Of a stretch of 32,717 nt of DNA, positions 24,010 to 30,991 are shown in pieces. The stretch spans positions 1 through 32,717 of the forward strand of contig PXBH01000069.1 of the NCBI GenBank assembly GCA_003565555.1, given 5' to 3'. The position numbers were made by a program, and so were the translations under genes. The number at the start of each line of letters is the position of its first letter. Within the stretch, counting starts at the first letter, position 1. Below the pieces are notes generated by a model. The model was not told the origin of the DNA. It worked only from the letters and a program-made list of their open reading frames with translations, and ran no database searches. The stretch is from Cryomorphaceae bacterium. Lineage in GTDB: Bacteria > Bacteroidota > Bacteroidia > Flavobacteriales_D > Cryomorphaceae.

Positions 24010-24866
24010 CAGGGCATTAAGATAATGCTTTCATCGCTGAACCGGAGGGAGAGGCTAAACGTACGTGCCAAAATATCGAGACATTCATCGCGCGATTTTC
24101 CCGTAAGGTCACCGGAGTAGAGAAGTTCAGGGGCGACTTCCGAGACGATATGCGTATCAAAAACCTGCTCCAGCACACTGACCACGACACATAGCGGCAC
24201 TTCATCAAAATTGAGGTCAGACGGGGCGGGAAGGAAAGGCCCCTTGTGGGCAAATTCCACAGCGAACAGCGCCGCCACTCCCGCGTCAGCGCGCACGGCA
24301 GTGCCCGGCATTAATGCAGCAGAGGTATTGCCGCGGCGCACCTCCACCTTTCCCGAAAGGCAATGCACAAAAGTGCGCGAAGGCGCAGCCCAAACCGAAA
24401 ATGAGGTGCCCTTTACGGCCACCTCCGCTCCGTCGGTGACTACCTTAAACGGCCGGCCCGGCATCACCTCAAAAAAGGCCTCACCCGAAAGCCTCAACTG
24501 CCTGCTTACGGGCCAAAGCCAAGCGTTGAAGCTCAAATTTGCCCCGGGAGCCATTGTCACCGCGCTCCCTCCCGGGAGGGAGCGGCTCAGCACGGTTTCC
24601 GAAGCATTCTCGATACGCTCTTGTCCCGCAAACCACACGAAAAAAGGAAGGCCTGTGAGAAAGAGCAAAATTGCCGCAGCAAGCGGGGTGCTCAGCCGCC
24701 GCCGGAGGCGAATCACTTCCGCTGAAGGAGATTCAGGCCGGTGATTAATTCTCGAAAGTACAGCACGCTTCGCCCTTTCCTCCGCATCCTCGGCAAAGGG
24801 TGGCCGCCACAATTTCATGCGGGCATTCATCTTTTTCTCAAATTCGTCCTGTCCCGATGCTTTCAT
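24009..24866 (-). CDS. FecR-family anti-sigma protein
   Basis: 285 residues from the ATG at 24866, 1 nt after the sigma stop. An in-frame ATG at 24890 would overlap the sigma gene by 23 bp. The cytoplasmic N-terminal part (about 1-65) is basic. One membrane helix follows (LAAAILLFLTGLPFFVWFAG, about 63-82). Then come the FecR domain (about 90-200; EAFFEVMPGRPFKVVTDG, VAVKGTSFSVW) and a DUF4974-like C-terminus (LNFDEVPLCVVVSVLEQVFD). It should hold the upstream ECF sigma factor at the inner membrane and release it on a signal from the STN receptor encoded next. Its N-terminus aligns loosely with the second FecR of the operon (ERAKRAVLSRI versus DDALRAIRARI). Confidence 0.92.
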   Translation of the reverse strand: MKASGQDEFEKKMNARMKLWRPPFAEDAEERAKRAVLSRINHRPESPSAEVIRLRRRLSTPLAAAILLFLTGLPFFVWFAGQERIENASETVLSRSLPGGSAVTMAPGANLSFNAWLWPVSRQLRLSGEAFFEVMPGRPFKVVTDGAEVAVKGTSFSVWAAPSRTFVHCLSGKVEVRRGNTSAALMPGTAVRADAGVAALFAVEFAHKGPFLPAPSDLNFDEVPLCVVVSVLEQVFDTHIVSEVAPELLYSGDLTGKSRDECLDILARTFSLSLRFSDESIILMP

Positions 24867-24867
24867 G

Positions 24868-25398
24868 CTAAAGGTTTTTATCCAACTCATCGCGCAAAAC
24901 GGCCAGCGCCCTTGACATTCTTTTTTCTACGGCCTTCATACCGATCCCCAGGCGTTCGGAAATTTCCCTGTATTTCAGGTCATCAATACGGTTCATCAGA
25001 AAGACTTCCCGCGCGCCCTCGGGTATCTTTGCCAGGGCGTCCTGAAGTTTTTGATCAAATTCACGCATCTCCATCAGGTACTCCGGGTTCTTTTGCTCTG
25101 AACGGTCCGTCTGCAAGTTCAGGAATTTAAATTTCAGCAACTCCCGCTTCTTTTTGTTGATCAGTAGATTCCCCGCTATGGTGTACAGATATGATTTGAG
25201 CGAGGTCTTGTCAATTTTATTGCGGTGCTCCCAGAGCTTGACAAAGGCATCCTGGGCGATATCCTCACTGAGCTCTGCGTTGCCGCACTTATAGTAGATG
25301 TAGTTCCGCACATAGGTGTAGTACGCATCGAAAACCTGCTCAAACTCGCGGTGCGAGAGCACTTCTTTTTTCGATTCCGATTTGCCGAACAATCCCAA
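24868..25398 (-). CDS. ECF RNA polymerase sigma factor
   Basis: 176 residues. Region 2 is visible as VFDAYYTYVRNYIYYKCGNA, then SEDIAQDAFVKLWEH. Region 4 is visible as ALAKIPEGAREVFLMNRID, then YREISERLGIGMKAVEKRMS, a helix-turn-helix typical of FecI-like sigmas of Bacteroidota. The start is a TTG at 25398, supported by AAAGGAG just upstream on the minus strand, a rather strong Shine-Dalgarno for this phylum. No in-frame ATG gives a complete region 2. It is the first gene of the leftward operon with two FecR genes, the STN receptor and the 51-aa gene. It probably directs transcription of that operon and other targets, though no TAnnTTTG box is visible just upstream, consistent with an alternative promoter. 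Confidence 0.93.
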   Translation of the reverse strand: MGLFGKSESKKEVLSHREFEQVFDAYYTYVRNYIYYKCGNAELSEDIAQDAFVKLWEHRNKIDKTSLKSYLYTIAGNLLINKKKRELLKFKFLNLQTDRSEQKNPEYLMEMREFDQKLQDALAKIPEGAREVFLMNRIDDLKYREISERLGIGMKAVEKRMSRALAVLRDELDKNL

Positions 25399-25564
25399 TG
25401 CTCTCCTTTGCTTTAATTTACGTGATGCAACAACTTCGGCCGCAGGGTGTAAATATCACAAGTTTTTCGAAAACCCCTCGCAGGTCGGCGCGCATTTATG
25501 ATATTTGAACCTCACCCCCGTCGGGGATGTTCTGCTTATACCCGACCGTAAAAAACCCTCCCTC

Positions 25565-26548
25565 ATGAACTACCGCAGACTCGGAAAAAGCGGCCTTCAG
25601 GTCAGCGAACTCTCTTTCGGATCTTGGATCACTTTCGGAAACCAAATCGATGACGGCACTTCCGAAGCCCTGATGAAAACCGCCTACGATGCGGGCATCA
25701 ATTTCTTCGACAATGCCGAGGCCTATGCGGCCGGCACTTCGGAACGCGTGATGGGAAAGATCCTGAAAAAATTCGGGTGGGCACGGGACACCTACATCCT
25801 CTCGAGCAAGGTGTATTTCGGTGCGGGCGGAAAGCGGCCCACGCAGCGCGGACTTCATCGAAAGCACATCCATGAGGCCTGCCACGATGCCCTCAAGCGA
25901 ATGCAAACAGATTATCTGGACCTCTTCTTTTGCCACCGCCCCGATAAGGAAACGCCGATCGAGGAAACCGTGTGGAGCATGCACAACCTGATCACTCAGG
26001 GTAAAATCATGTACTGGGGCACCAGTGAATGGAGCGCACAGGAAATCATGGAAGCACATATGGCGGCGCGGCAGTATAACCTGATCGGCCCGACGATGGA
26101 GCAACCCCAGTACAACATGCTGGTGCGCAAAAAGGTGGAACGGGATTACAAACAGATTTATAAGACAGTAGGTTTGGGCACAACCATTTGGAGCCCGCTG
26201 GCCTCGGGAATACTCACCGGGAAGTACAACGACGGCAAAGAAGGAGAAACCCGCCTGAAACGCAAGGAACTCTCTTGGCTCAAGGACAAGATACTCGTGG
26301 CCGAGACCCTTGAAAAGGTGAAAAAATTGACAGCGCTGGCCGCGGATTCAGGTATCTCAATGACCCATATGGCCCTGGCATGGTGCCTGAAAAACGAAGA
26401 CGTCAGCACCGTAATCTTGGGCGCGAGCAATACGGGGCAACTTGAAGAGAACCTTCGGGTGACGCAACACCTCGACAAACTGAATCCCGACCTGCTCGAA
26501 GCCATCGAAGGCATACTGGACAATAAGCCCGAACAGCCCGCATTTTAA
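25565..26548 (+). CDS. Aldo/keto reductase of the Kv-beta / YghZ type
   Basis: 327 residues from the ATG at 25565 (the frame is open to 25505, but MNYRRLGKSGLQVSELSFGS is the standard opening). The catalytic tetrad is present: Asp49 (FFDNAEAYA), Tyr54, Lys82 (SSKVYFG) and His124 (FFCHRPDKETP). NADPH-binding features include WSPLASGILTGKYN and the C-terminal VILGASNTGQLEENL. It resembles the AKR6/AKR14 group (KCNAB, YghZ), which reduces aldehydes such as methylglyoxal. Cytoplasmic. The repair helicase gene starts 3 nt after its stop, so the two are probably co-transcribed, which could link detoxification of reactive aldehydes to DNA repair (inference). A GATATTTG sequence at 25500-25507 is a one-mismatch promoter box. 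Confidence 0.93.
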   Translation: MNYRRLGKSGLQVSELSFGSWITFGNQIDDGTSEALMKTAYDAGINFFDNAEAYAAGTSERVMGKILKKFGWARDTYILSSKVYFGAGGKRPTQRGLHRKHIHEACHDALKRMQTDYLDLFFCHRPDKETPIEETVWSMHNLITQGKIMYWGTSEWSAQEIMEAHMAARQYNLIGPTMEQPQYNMLVRKKVERDYKQIYKTVGLGTTIWSPLASGILTGKYNDGKEGETRLKRKELSWLKDKILVAETLEKVKKLTALAADSGISMTHMALAWCLKNEDVSTVILGASNTGQLEENLRVTQHLDKLNPDLLEAIEGILDNKPEQPAF

Positions 26549-26551
26549 GCC

Positions 26552-29002
26552 ATGGCCGACGTCGGTTTAGCACGTGCCCGGTCTTGGTTTGCAAAGCGGG
26601 GTTGGAAACCTTTTCCCTTTCAGGAAGAAACCTGGAAAGCCTGCCTTTCCGGCAAATCAGGGATGCTCAACGCACCTACCGGGAGCGGCAAAACCTATGC
26701 AGCATTTATCGGAGCGGCCGAAGCCGTACGCGAAGAGCTGACCGCAGCAACCGATACGGGCCGACGGAAGCTTCGCATTCTCTGGATTACCCCGGTCAGG
26801 GCCCTCACAAAAGACATCAGGCGGGCTTGCGCCGCTTACTGCCTCGAGACGGGTGCCGACTGGACCGTGGCCGTGCGGACAGGGGACACCCCGACTGCCG
26901 AGCGCAACCGTTTGAAAAAAACCCCTCCCGAGGTACTGATCACCACCCCGGAAAGTCTCCACCTCATTTTAGCCTCCAAAGATGCCGAGGCCTACCTGAA
27001 GCACGTGCGTTTTGTGGTGGCGGACGAGTGGCACGAATTGATGGGGTCCAAGCGTGCGGTTCTTTTCGAGCTGGCCCTGTCTCGCCTGAAAACGTGGGCA
27101 AAGGTTCAGGTGTGGGGAATCTCGGCGACCGTCGGCAATATGGAGGAGGCAACCGAAGTACTTCTGGGCGCAGATGCGGAGAAAAATGACCATGCCTTCA
27201 TCAAGGCGAATATCGAAAAGAAGGTCAAAATCGTACCGATCATTCCGCCGGAAATCGAGAACTACCCGCAGGCCGGGCACTTGGGCACCAAACTCGGAGC
27301 GCAATTATTGCCGGTTATCGAAAAGAGTAAAACGACCCTCATTTTCACCAATACGCGCTCCCAATGTGAAATTTGGTACCGCAGGCTTCTCGAGTTGAAT
27401 CCGGACCTCGCGGGGCTGATCGCCATGCACCACGGATCTATCGATCGGGAACTGCGTGACTGGGTGGAAGACGCCCTGCACGAAGAGCGGCTCAAATGCG
27501 TGGTGTGCACGAGCAGCTTAGACCTCGGCGTAGATTTCAGGCCGGTGGAGACCATTGTGCAGGTGGGCAGTCCGAAAGGCGTGGCTCGTTTTCTGCAAAG
27601 GGCGGGAAGAAGCGGGCACAGCCCCGGAGCGGTCAGCACCATCTGCTTCCTGCCCACCAATTCTCTCCAGCTGATCGAGTGCGCCGCGCTGCGACGCGCC
27701 GTTGACAGAAGGGATGTCGAAGACCGCATTCCTTACATTCGGAGTTTTGACGTGCTGGTGCAGTATCTGGTCACGCTGGCCGTGGGCGACGGGTTTTATC
27801 CGGAAAAAATTTATCCCGAGGTAAAGGGGACCTACTCCTTTGCTTCACTCAGTGAATCCGAGTGGATCGAGGTTCTCACATTTATCACCAAAGGCGGACG
27901 CTCTCTCGAAGCCTATGATGAGTTCAGGAAGGTAGATGTGCTTCCCGACGGGCTTTACAAAGTTACGTCGCGGCGCACGGCCATGCGACACCGCATGTCC
28001 GTAGGCGCCATCGTAAGCGATCCGATGCTCAAGGTGAAGTTTCAAAAAGGCGGGTACCTCGGTACCGTCGAAGAATGGTTCATCTCCAAGCTGACCCCCG
28101 GTGACAGCTTTTGGTTTGCCGGTCGGTCACTGGAGCTGGTGCGCATCCGGGAGATGACCGTTCAGGTCAAGGTGAGCAAAAAAAAGACCGGCATTGTGCC
28201 CTCCTGGCAGGGCGGACGGATGCCCCTCTCAGCCATGCTGTCGAAAAATTTGCGCATAAAGATCTCCGAACTCGCAACCGATGAGGCGAGGGAAGCGGAA
28301 GTGACCGCGCTGGCTCCCGTGGTTACTACCCAACGCAAGTTATCTCACATCCCGAAAGATGACGAATTCCTGATGGAGAAAATTCGTACCCGAGAGGGAA
28401 CCCATCTTTTCATGTACCCCTTTGAAGGAAGGCATGTGCACGAAGGGATGGCCGCAGTGATTGCCCTGCGCATTTCTCGACTCACCCCTATCAGCTTCAG
28501 CATCGCGGTAAATGACTACGGATTCGAATTGCTCTCTGATGCAGAGATCCCGATTGAAGCGGCCCTCAAAACGGACCTTTTCTCCGCTGAAAACCTCACT
28601 ACAGACATACAGGCAGGCCTCAACAAAACCGAAATGGCTCGGCGCCGGTTCAGAGACATCGCAGGCATTGCAGGTCTTGTTTTCAAAGGGTTCCCGGGAA
28701 GTCAGCAAACGGAAAAACACCTTCAATCCTCTGCTCAGCTCTTCTTCGATGTTTTTCGCGATTACGAAGCAGATCATTTTCTGTTCAGACAAGCTTTTGA
28801 TGAAATCATGACCTTTCAGGTGGAAGAGGTACGGCTGCGCAACTCACTGGCGAAAATTCGGGCACAGAAGAAAGTTTTGACCTGCCCCGACCGACCCACA
28901 CCCTTCTGCTTCCCTATACTTACTGATCGGCTCCGCGAAAAGCTCACCTCCGAAAAACTTGAAGACCGCATCAGGAAAATGACCTTAGCACTCGAAAAAT
29001 GA
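26552..29002 (+). CDS. Lhr-type DEXH-box DNA helicase, ligase-associated
   Basis: 816 residues, the usual size of the Lhr-core type helicase linked to bacterial ATP ligase (TIGR04121-like). Walker A is APTGSGKT (41-48), the DEXH box is ADEWHELMG (Asp158 to His161), motif III is SAT (191-193), and domain 2 has the Lhr pattern TSSLDLGVDF, VGSPKGVARFLQRAGRSGHS. The remaining ~400 residues form the winged-helix and beta-barrel Lhr-core parts. It is expected to be a 3'-5' ssDNA translocase that opens damaged DNA together with the phosphoesterase, exonuclease and ligase. It is 3 nt downstream of the aldo/keto reductase and overlaps the PdeM gene by 4 bp (ATGA). The ligase and exonuclease are in a separate leftward operon about 8 kb away. 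Confidence 0.96.
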   Translation: MADVGLARARSWFAKRGWKPFPFQEETWKACLSGKSGMLNAPTGSGKTYAAFIGAAEAVREELTAATDTGRRKLRILWITPVRALTKDIRRACAAYCLETGADWTVAVRTGDTPTAERNRLKKTPPEVLITTPESLHLILASKDAEAYLKHVRFVVADEWHELMGSKRAVLFELALSRLKTWAKVQVWGISATVGNMEEATEVLLGADAEKNDHAFIKANIEKKVKIVPIIPPEIENYPQAGHLGTKLGAQLLPVIEKSKTTLIFTNTRSQCEIWYRRLLELNPDLAGLIAMHHGSIDRELRDWVEDALHEERLKCVVCTSSLDLGVDFRPVETIVQVGSPKGVARFLQRAGRSGHSPGAVSTICFLPTNSLQLIECAALRRAVDRRDVEDRIPYIRSFDVLVQYLVTLAVGDGFYPEKIYPEVKGTYSFASLSESEWIEVLTFITKGGRSLEAYDEFRKVDVLPDGLYKVTSRRTAMRHRMSVGAIVSDPMLKVKFQKGGYLGTVEEWFISKLTPGDSFWFAGRSLELVRIREMTVQVKVSKKKTGIVPSWQGGRMPLSAMLSKNLRIKISELATDEAREAEVTALAPVVTTQRKLSHIPKDDEFLMEKIRTREGTHLFMYPFEGRHVHEGMAAVIALRISRLTPISFSIAVNDYGFELLSDAEIPIEAALKTDLFSAENLTTDIQAGLNKTEMARRRFRDIAGIAGLVFKGFPGSQQTEKHLQSSAQLFFDVFRDYEADHFLFRQAFDEIMTFQVEEVRLRNSLAKIRAQKKVLTCPDRPTPFCFPILTDRLREKLTSEKLEDRIRKMTLALEK

Positions 29003-29652
29003 ATGCCGCCGAAATAAAAATCTCCCTCAACGGAACCACTGCATTTCTGCTGCCGGAGCGCGCCGTATTTTTGCCCCGGAGCGGTGCACTTTTGATTGCA
29101 GACGTGCACATCGGCAAGGCCCACCACTTTCGTAAAAACGGAATACCCGTGCCCTCTGCGGGCGACGCAGACAATATCAGCAGACTCGAGGCACTTATCG
29201 CGAGAAAAGAGGCCCGCGAAGTTTACTTTTTGGGCGACCTTTTCCACAGCGCGCCGAACGCGGCAGACCGGAGTTTTACCGAATTTCTGGAAAAGCACAG
29301 ACACATCGGTTTCACCCTCATTTTGGGCAACCACGACATCAATCCGCTGAGGGATTTTTCGGGAGCCAGCCTTCGTGCAGTGGCCTCGGAAGAGAAGGAA
29401 GGCTGCTTGCTCACGCATTTTCGCACCGAGCATCCGCGCTTGTTCAACCTGTCGGGGCACGTGCACCCCGCAGTGCGCTTGCGCGGAGCGGGAAAGCAAT
29501 ACATGAAGGTGCCCTGTTTTCGCTTCGATTTTAAGCAGCGGTTCGGGATCTTGCCTTCTTTCGGCAACTTCACGGGTTCACACGTCATCACGCCCGAGAA
29601 AGGGACAGGGGTTTTCGTGGTGGCCGGCAACGAAGTAATTCAGGTAAGTTAA
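28999..29652 (+). CDS. pdeM: PdeM-type ligase-associated metallophosphoesterase
   Basis: 217 residues. All metallophosphoesterase motifs are intact: IADVHIGK (Asp35, His37), FLGDLFHS (Asp80, His83), LGNHD (Asn111, His112), LLTH (His140) and SGHVHP (His154, His156). The GKAHHFRKNGIPVP stretch is characteristic of the DNA-ligase-associated group (TIGR04123-like; MPE in Pseudomonas). Family members are Mn-dependent phosphodiesterases and endonucleases acting on ssDNA or stem-loops. Cytoplasmic. Translationally coupled to the helicase by an ATGA overlap, and ends 6 nt before the convergent kinase gene. Confidence 0.95.
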   Translation: MNAAEIKISLNGTTAFLLPERAVFLPRSGALLIADVHIGKAHHFRKNGIPVPSAGDADNISRLEALIARKEAREVYFLGDLFHSAPNAADRSFTEFLEKHRHIGFTLILGNHDINPLRDFSGASLRAVASEEKEGCLLTHFRTEHPRLFNLSGHVHPAVRLRGAGKQYMKVPCFRFDFKQRFGILPSFGNFTGSHVITPEKGTGVFVVAGNEVIQVS

Positions 29653-29658
29653 GGCAAA

Positions 29659-30543
29659 TCAGGCATACTTGCGGAGTGCGCTGCGTACCTGCTGCACATA
29701 GCCGCCGCCGAAAAGGTTTACGTGCACCAAAAGAGGATAAATATTGGCCACCTCTGTTCCCTCCTCCGCGTTCGGCTCAGCCGGATATGCATCAAAATAG
29801 GCATTGTAAAATCCGGCGGGGAAACCGCCGAAAAGCTTCGTCATACCCAAATCCATGTAGCGGTGCCCGAAGTACACCGCCGGGTCAAAAACTGCCGGCT
29901 TTCCCGCACTGTCCGTGATGAAGTTTCCCGACCAAAGATCACCGTGGAGCGGTGAGGGGTTTTCCTGCGGGAAAAAATCAGACAGCTTCTTTTTGAGCGC
30001 GTCAAATGCCCGCACATCTGCGGGAGAAATCAGACCGGAATCACGGGCCCGCTTAAGCTGCGGAGAGATGCGCATTTCCGCAAAAAAGTCAGGCCAACTG
30101 TCCGTGCGGGTATTGGTCTGCGGCAAGCTGCCGATGTAATTGTCCTCTTCCAATCCGAAAAAAGGACCCGTGACCCTGTGCATCTCGGCAAGTTTGCGTC
30201 CGAACTCCGTCGCGAAACCGGGCTTTTCGGGTGAGGAACGGAGGAACTCTGTCAGCAGCCATGCATTCTCGCCCGTAAGTCCCGTACCGATCACACGCGG
30301 AACGGTCAAACTGCTGTTGCGGGAAAGGAACTCCAGTCCCCGCGCTTCTTTTTCAAAAAGACCGGGCAGGCTGTCTGCCTGATTTACTTTCGCAAAAAAA
30401 CTTCCGGCTGAGGTGTCGATTCGATAGGCGGAATTGATGCTGCCGCCGTGCACCGCACTTACTGAATTGATCAAAGCATTACCGAAACCCGCAGCGGTCA
30501 GCGCATCTTCAAGGTCACGACGTATCGGAACGGGCAAGGGCAT
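29659..30543 (-). CDS. Fructosamine/ketosamine-3-kinase family protein
   Basis: 294 residues from the ATG at 30543 (the frame is open to 30588, but that 15-residue extension covers the promoter box). The kinase-like fold has VHGGSINSAYRIDT, FFAKVN (ATP-binding Lys) and FEKEARGLEFL. The catalytic loop is LHGDLWSGNF, with PAVFDPAVYFGHRYMDLGMT as the DFG-equivalent region. The family phosphorylates sugars attached to protein lysines, which destabilises the adduct and deglycates proteins. Bacterial members can also act on low-molecular-weight ketosamines or ribulosamines. Cytoplasmic, single-gene unit, convergent with PdeM and divergent from the tRNA. With the aldo/keto reductase nearby it could belong to carbonyl-damage control (inference). 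Confidence 0.92.
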   Translation of the reverse strand: MPLPVPIRRDLEDALTAAGFGNALINSVSAVHGGSINSAYRIDTSAGSFFAKVNQADSLPGLFEKEARGLEFLSRNSSLTVPRVIGTGLTGENAWLLTEFLRSSPEKPGFATEFGRKLAEMHRVTGPFFGLEEDNYIGSLPQTNTRTDSWPDFFAEMRISPQLKRARDSGLISPADVRAFDALKKKLSDFFPQENPSPLHGDLWSGNFITDSAGKPAVFDPAVYFGHRYMDLGMTKLFGGFPAGFYNAYFDAYPAEPNAEEGTEVANIYPLLVHVNLFGGGYVQQVRSALRKYA

Positions 30544-30585
30544 AAAAGTACAGGGGATTTTGATGTGGATGTATCCGTTGCAGAT

Positions 30586-30593
30586 CAAAAGTA
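30586..30593 (-). promoter_or_regulatory. -7 box for the fructosamine-kinase gene
   Basis: The minus strand reads TACTTTTG, an exact TAnnTTTG match 43 nt upstream of the ATG. The only nearby upstream TTG gives an 11-nt spacer, so the -33 element is weak or absent. Confidence 0.5.
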
Positions 30594-30613
30594 AAGGATG
30601 TTCGCAAAACCCC

Positions 30614-30644
30614 TTGCCGAACTACGGGCGAATCGCTACTTTTG
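30614..30644 (+). promoter_or_regulatory. Promoter of the tRNA-Met gene
   Basis: TTG (30614-30616), a 20-nt spacer and TACTTTTG (30637-30644) match the Bacteroidota consensus. The predicted start is only a few nt before the mature tRNA 5' end at 30656. Confidence 0.8.
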
Positions 30645-30655
30645 CCAAAATTTCG

Positions 30656-30729
30656 GGGCCCGTAGCTCAGTCGGTTAGAGCAGCAGACTCATAATCTGAA
30701 GGTCGAAGGTTCAATCCCTTCCGGGCCCA
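30656..30729 (+). tRNA. tRNA-Met (anticodon CAT), elongator type
   Basis: Full cloverleaf of 74 nt. Acceptor GGGCCCG/CGGGCCC with discriminator A; D-stem GCTC/GAGC; anticodon loop CTCATAA giving CAT; T-arm GAAGG-TTCAATC-CCTTC. CCA is not encoded. The acceptor starts with a G-C pair and the anticodon stem lacks the three G-C pairs of initiator tRNA, so it is an elongator Met tRNA or, less likely, a lysidine-modified Ile tRNA. Confidence 0.93.
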
Positions 30730-30819
30730 CTTCTTTCCTCCCCGCCACTTCCTGAAAAGCCACCTGAGGGTGCCGGCAGACGCAGACTTTTGCTGAAGAC
30801 GTGCAGTATTCGCGCATTG

Positions 30820-30837
30820 CCTTAAAAAAAATTAAGG
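30820..30837 (+). other. Small A/T hairpin after the tRNA
   Basis: CCTTAA and TTAAGG pair across six A residues. It might end the tRNA transcript, though the stem is short and no long U-run follows. The rest of 30730-30991 shows only the candidate promoter box below. Confidence 0.3.
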
Positions 30838-30866
30838 TGCATCTGGTGCTTCCGATCATTTTATCC

Positions 30867-30874
30867 TACATTTG
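30867..30874 (+). promoter_or_regulatory. Candidate -7 box for the adhesin gene
   Basis: TACATTTG matches TAnnTTTG exactly, 117 nt upstream of the adhesin ATG. The -33 region has only TGG where TTG is expected. AGGAGGAGAAA at 30882-30894 is SD-like but too far from the ATG. Confidence 0.5.
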
Positions 30875-30991
30875 TGACTGTTAGGAGGAGAAATAGGCGC
30901 TTTAATCGGAAGAAATCCACAACAACCGACATTCCGATTGCCGAACCGGTTCTCCCTTGACATTGACTACCAATCAAAAACCAAATTAAGT

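Noticed and set aside
24570-24590. Palindromic CTCCCTCCCGGGAGGGAG sequence as a regulatory site
   Set aside because: It lies within the coding sequence of the first FecR and its codons translate into the conserved LPGGSA part of the domain, so coding constraint and GC bias explain it.
30656-30991. tRNA 3' end as an integration (att) site for a genomic island
   Set aside because: No integrase and no direct repeat of the tRNA 3' end seen downstream within the window; the following adhesin has ordinary composition.
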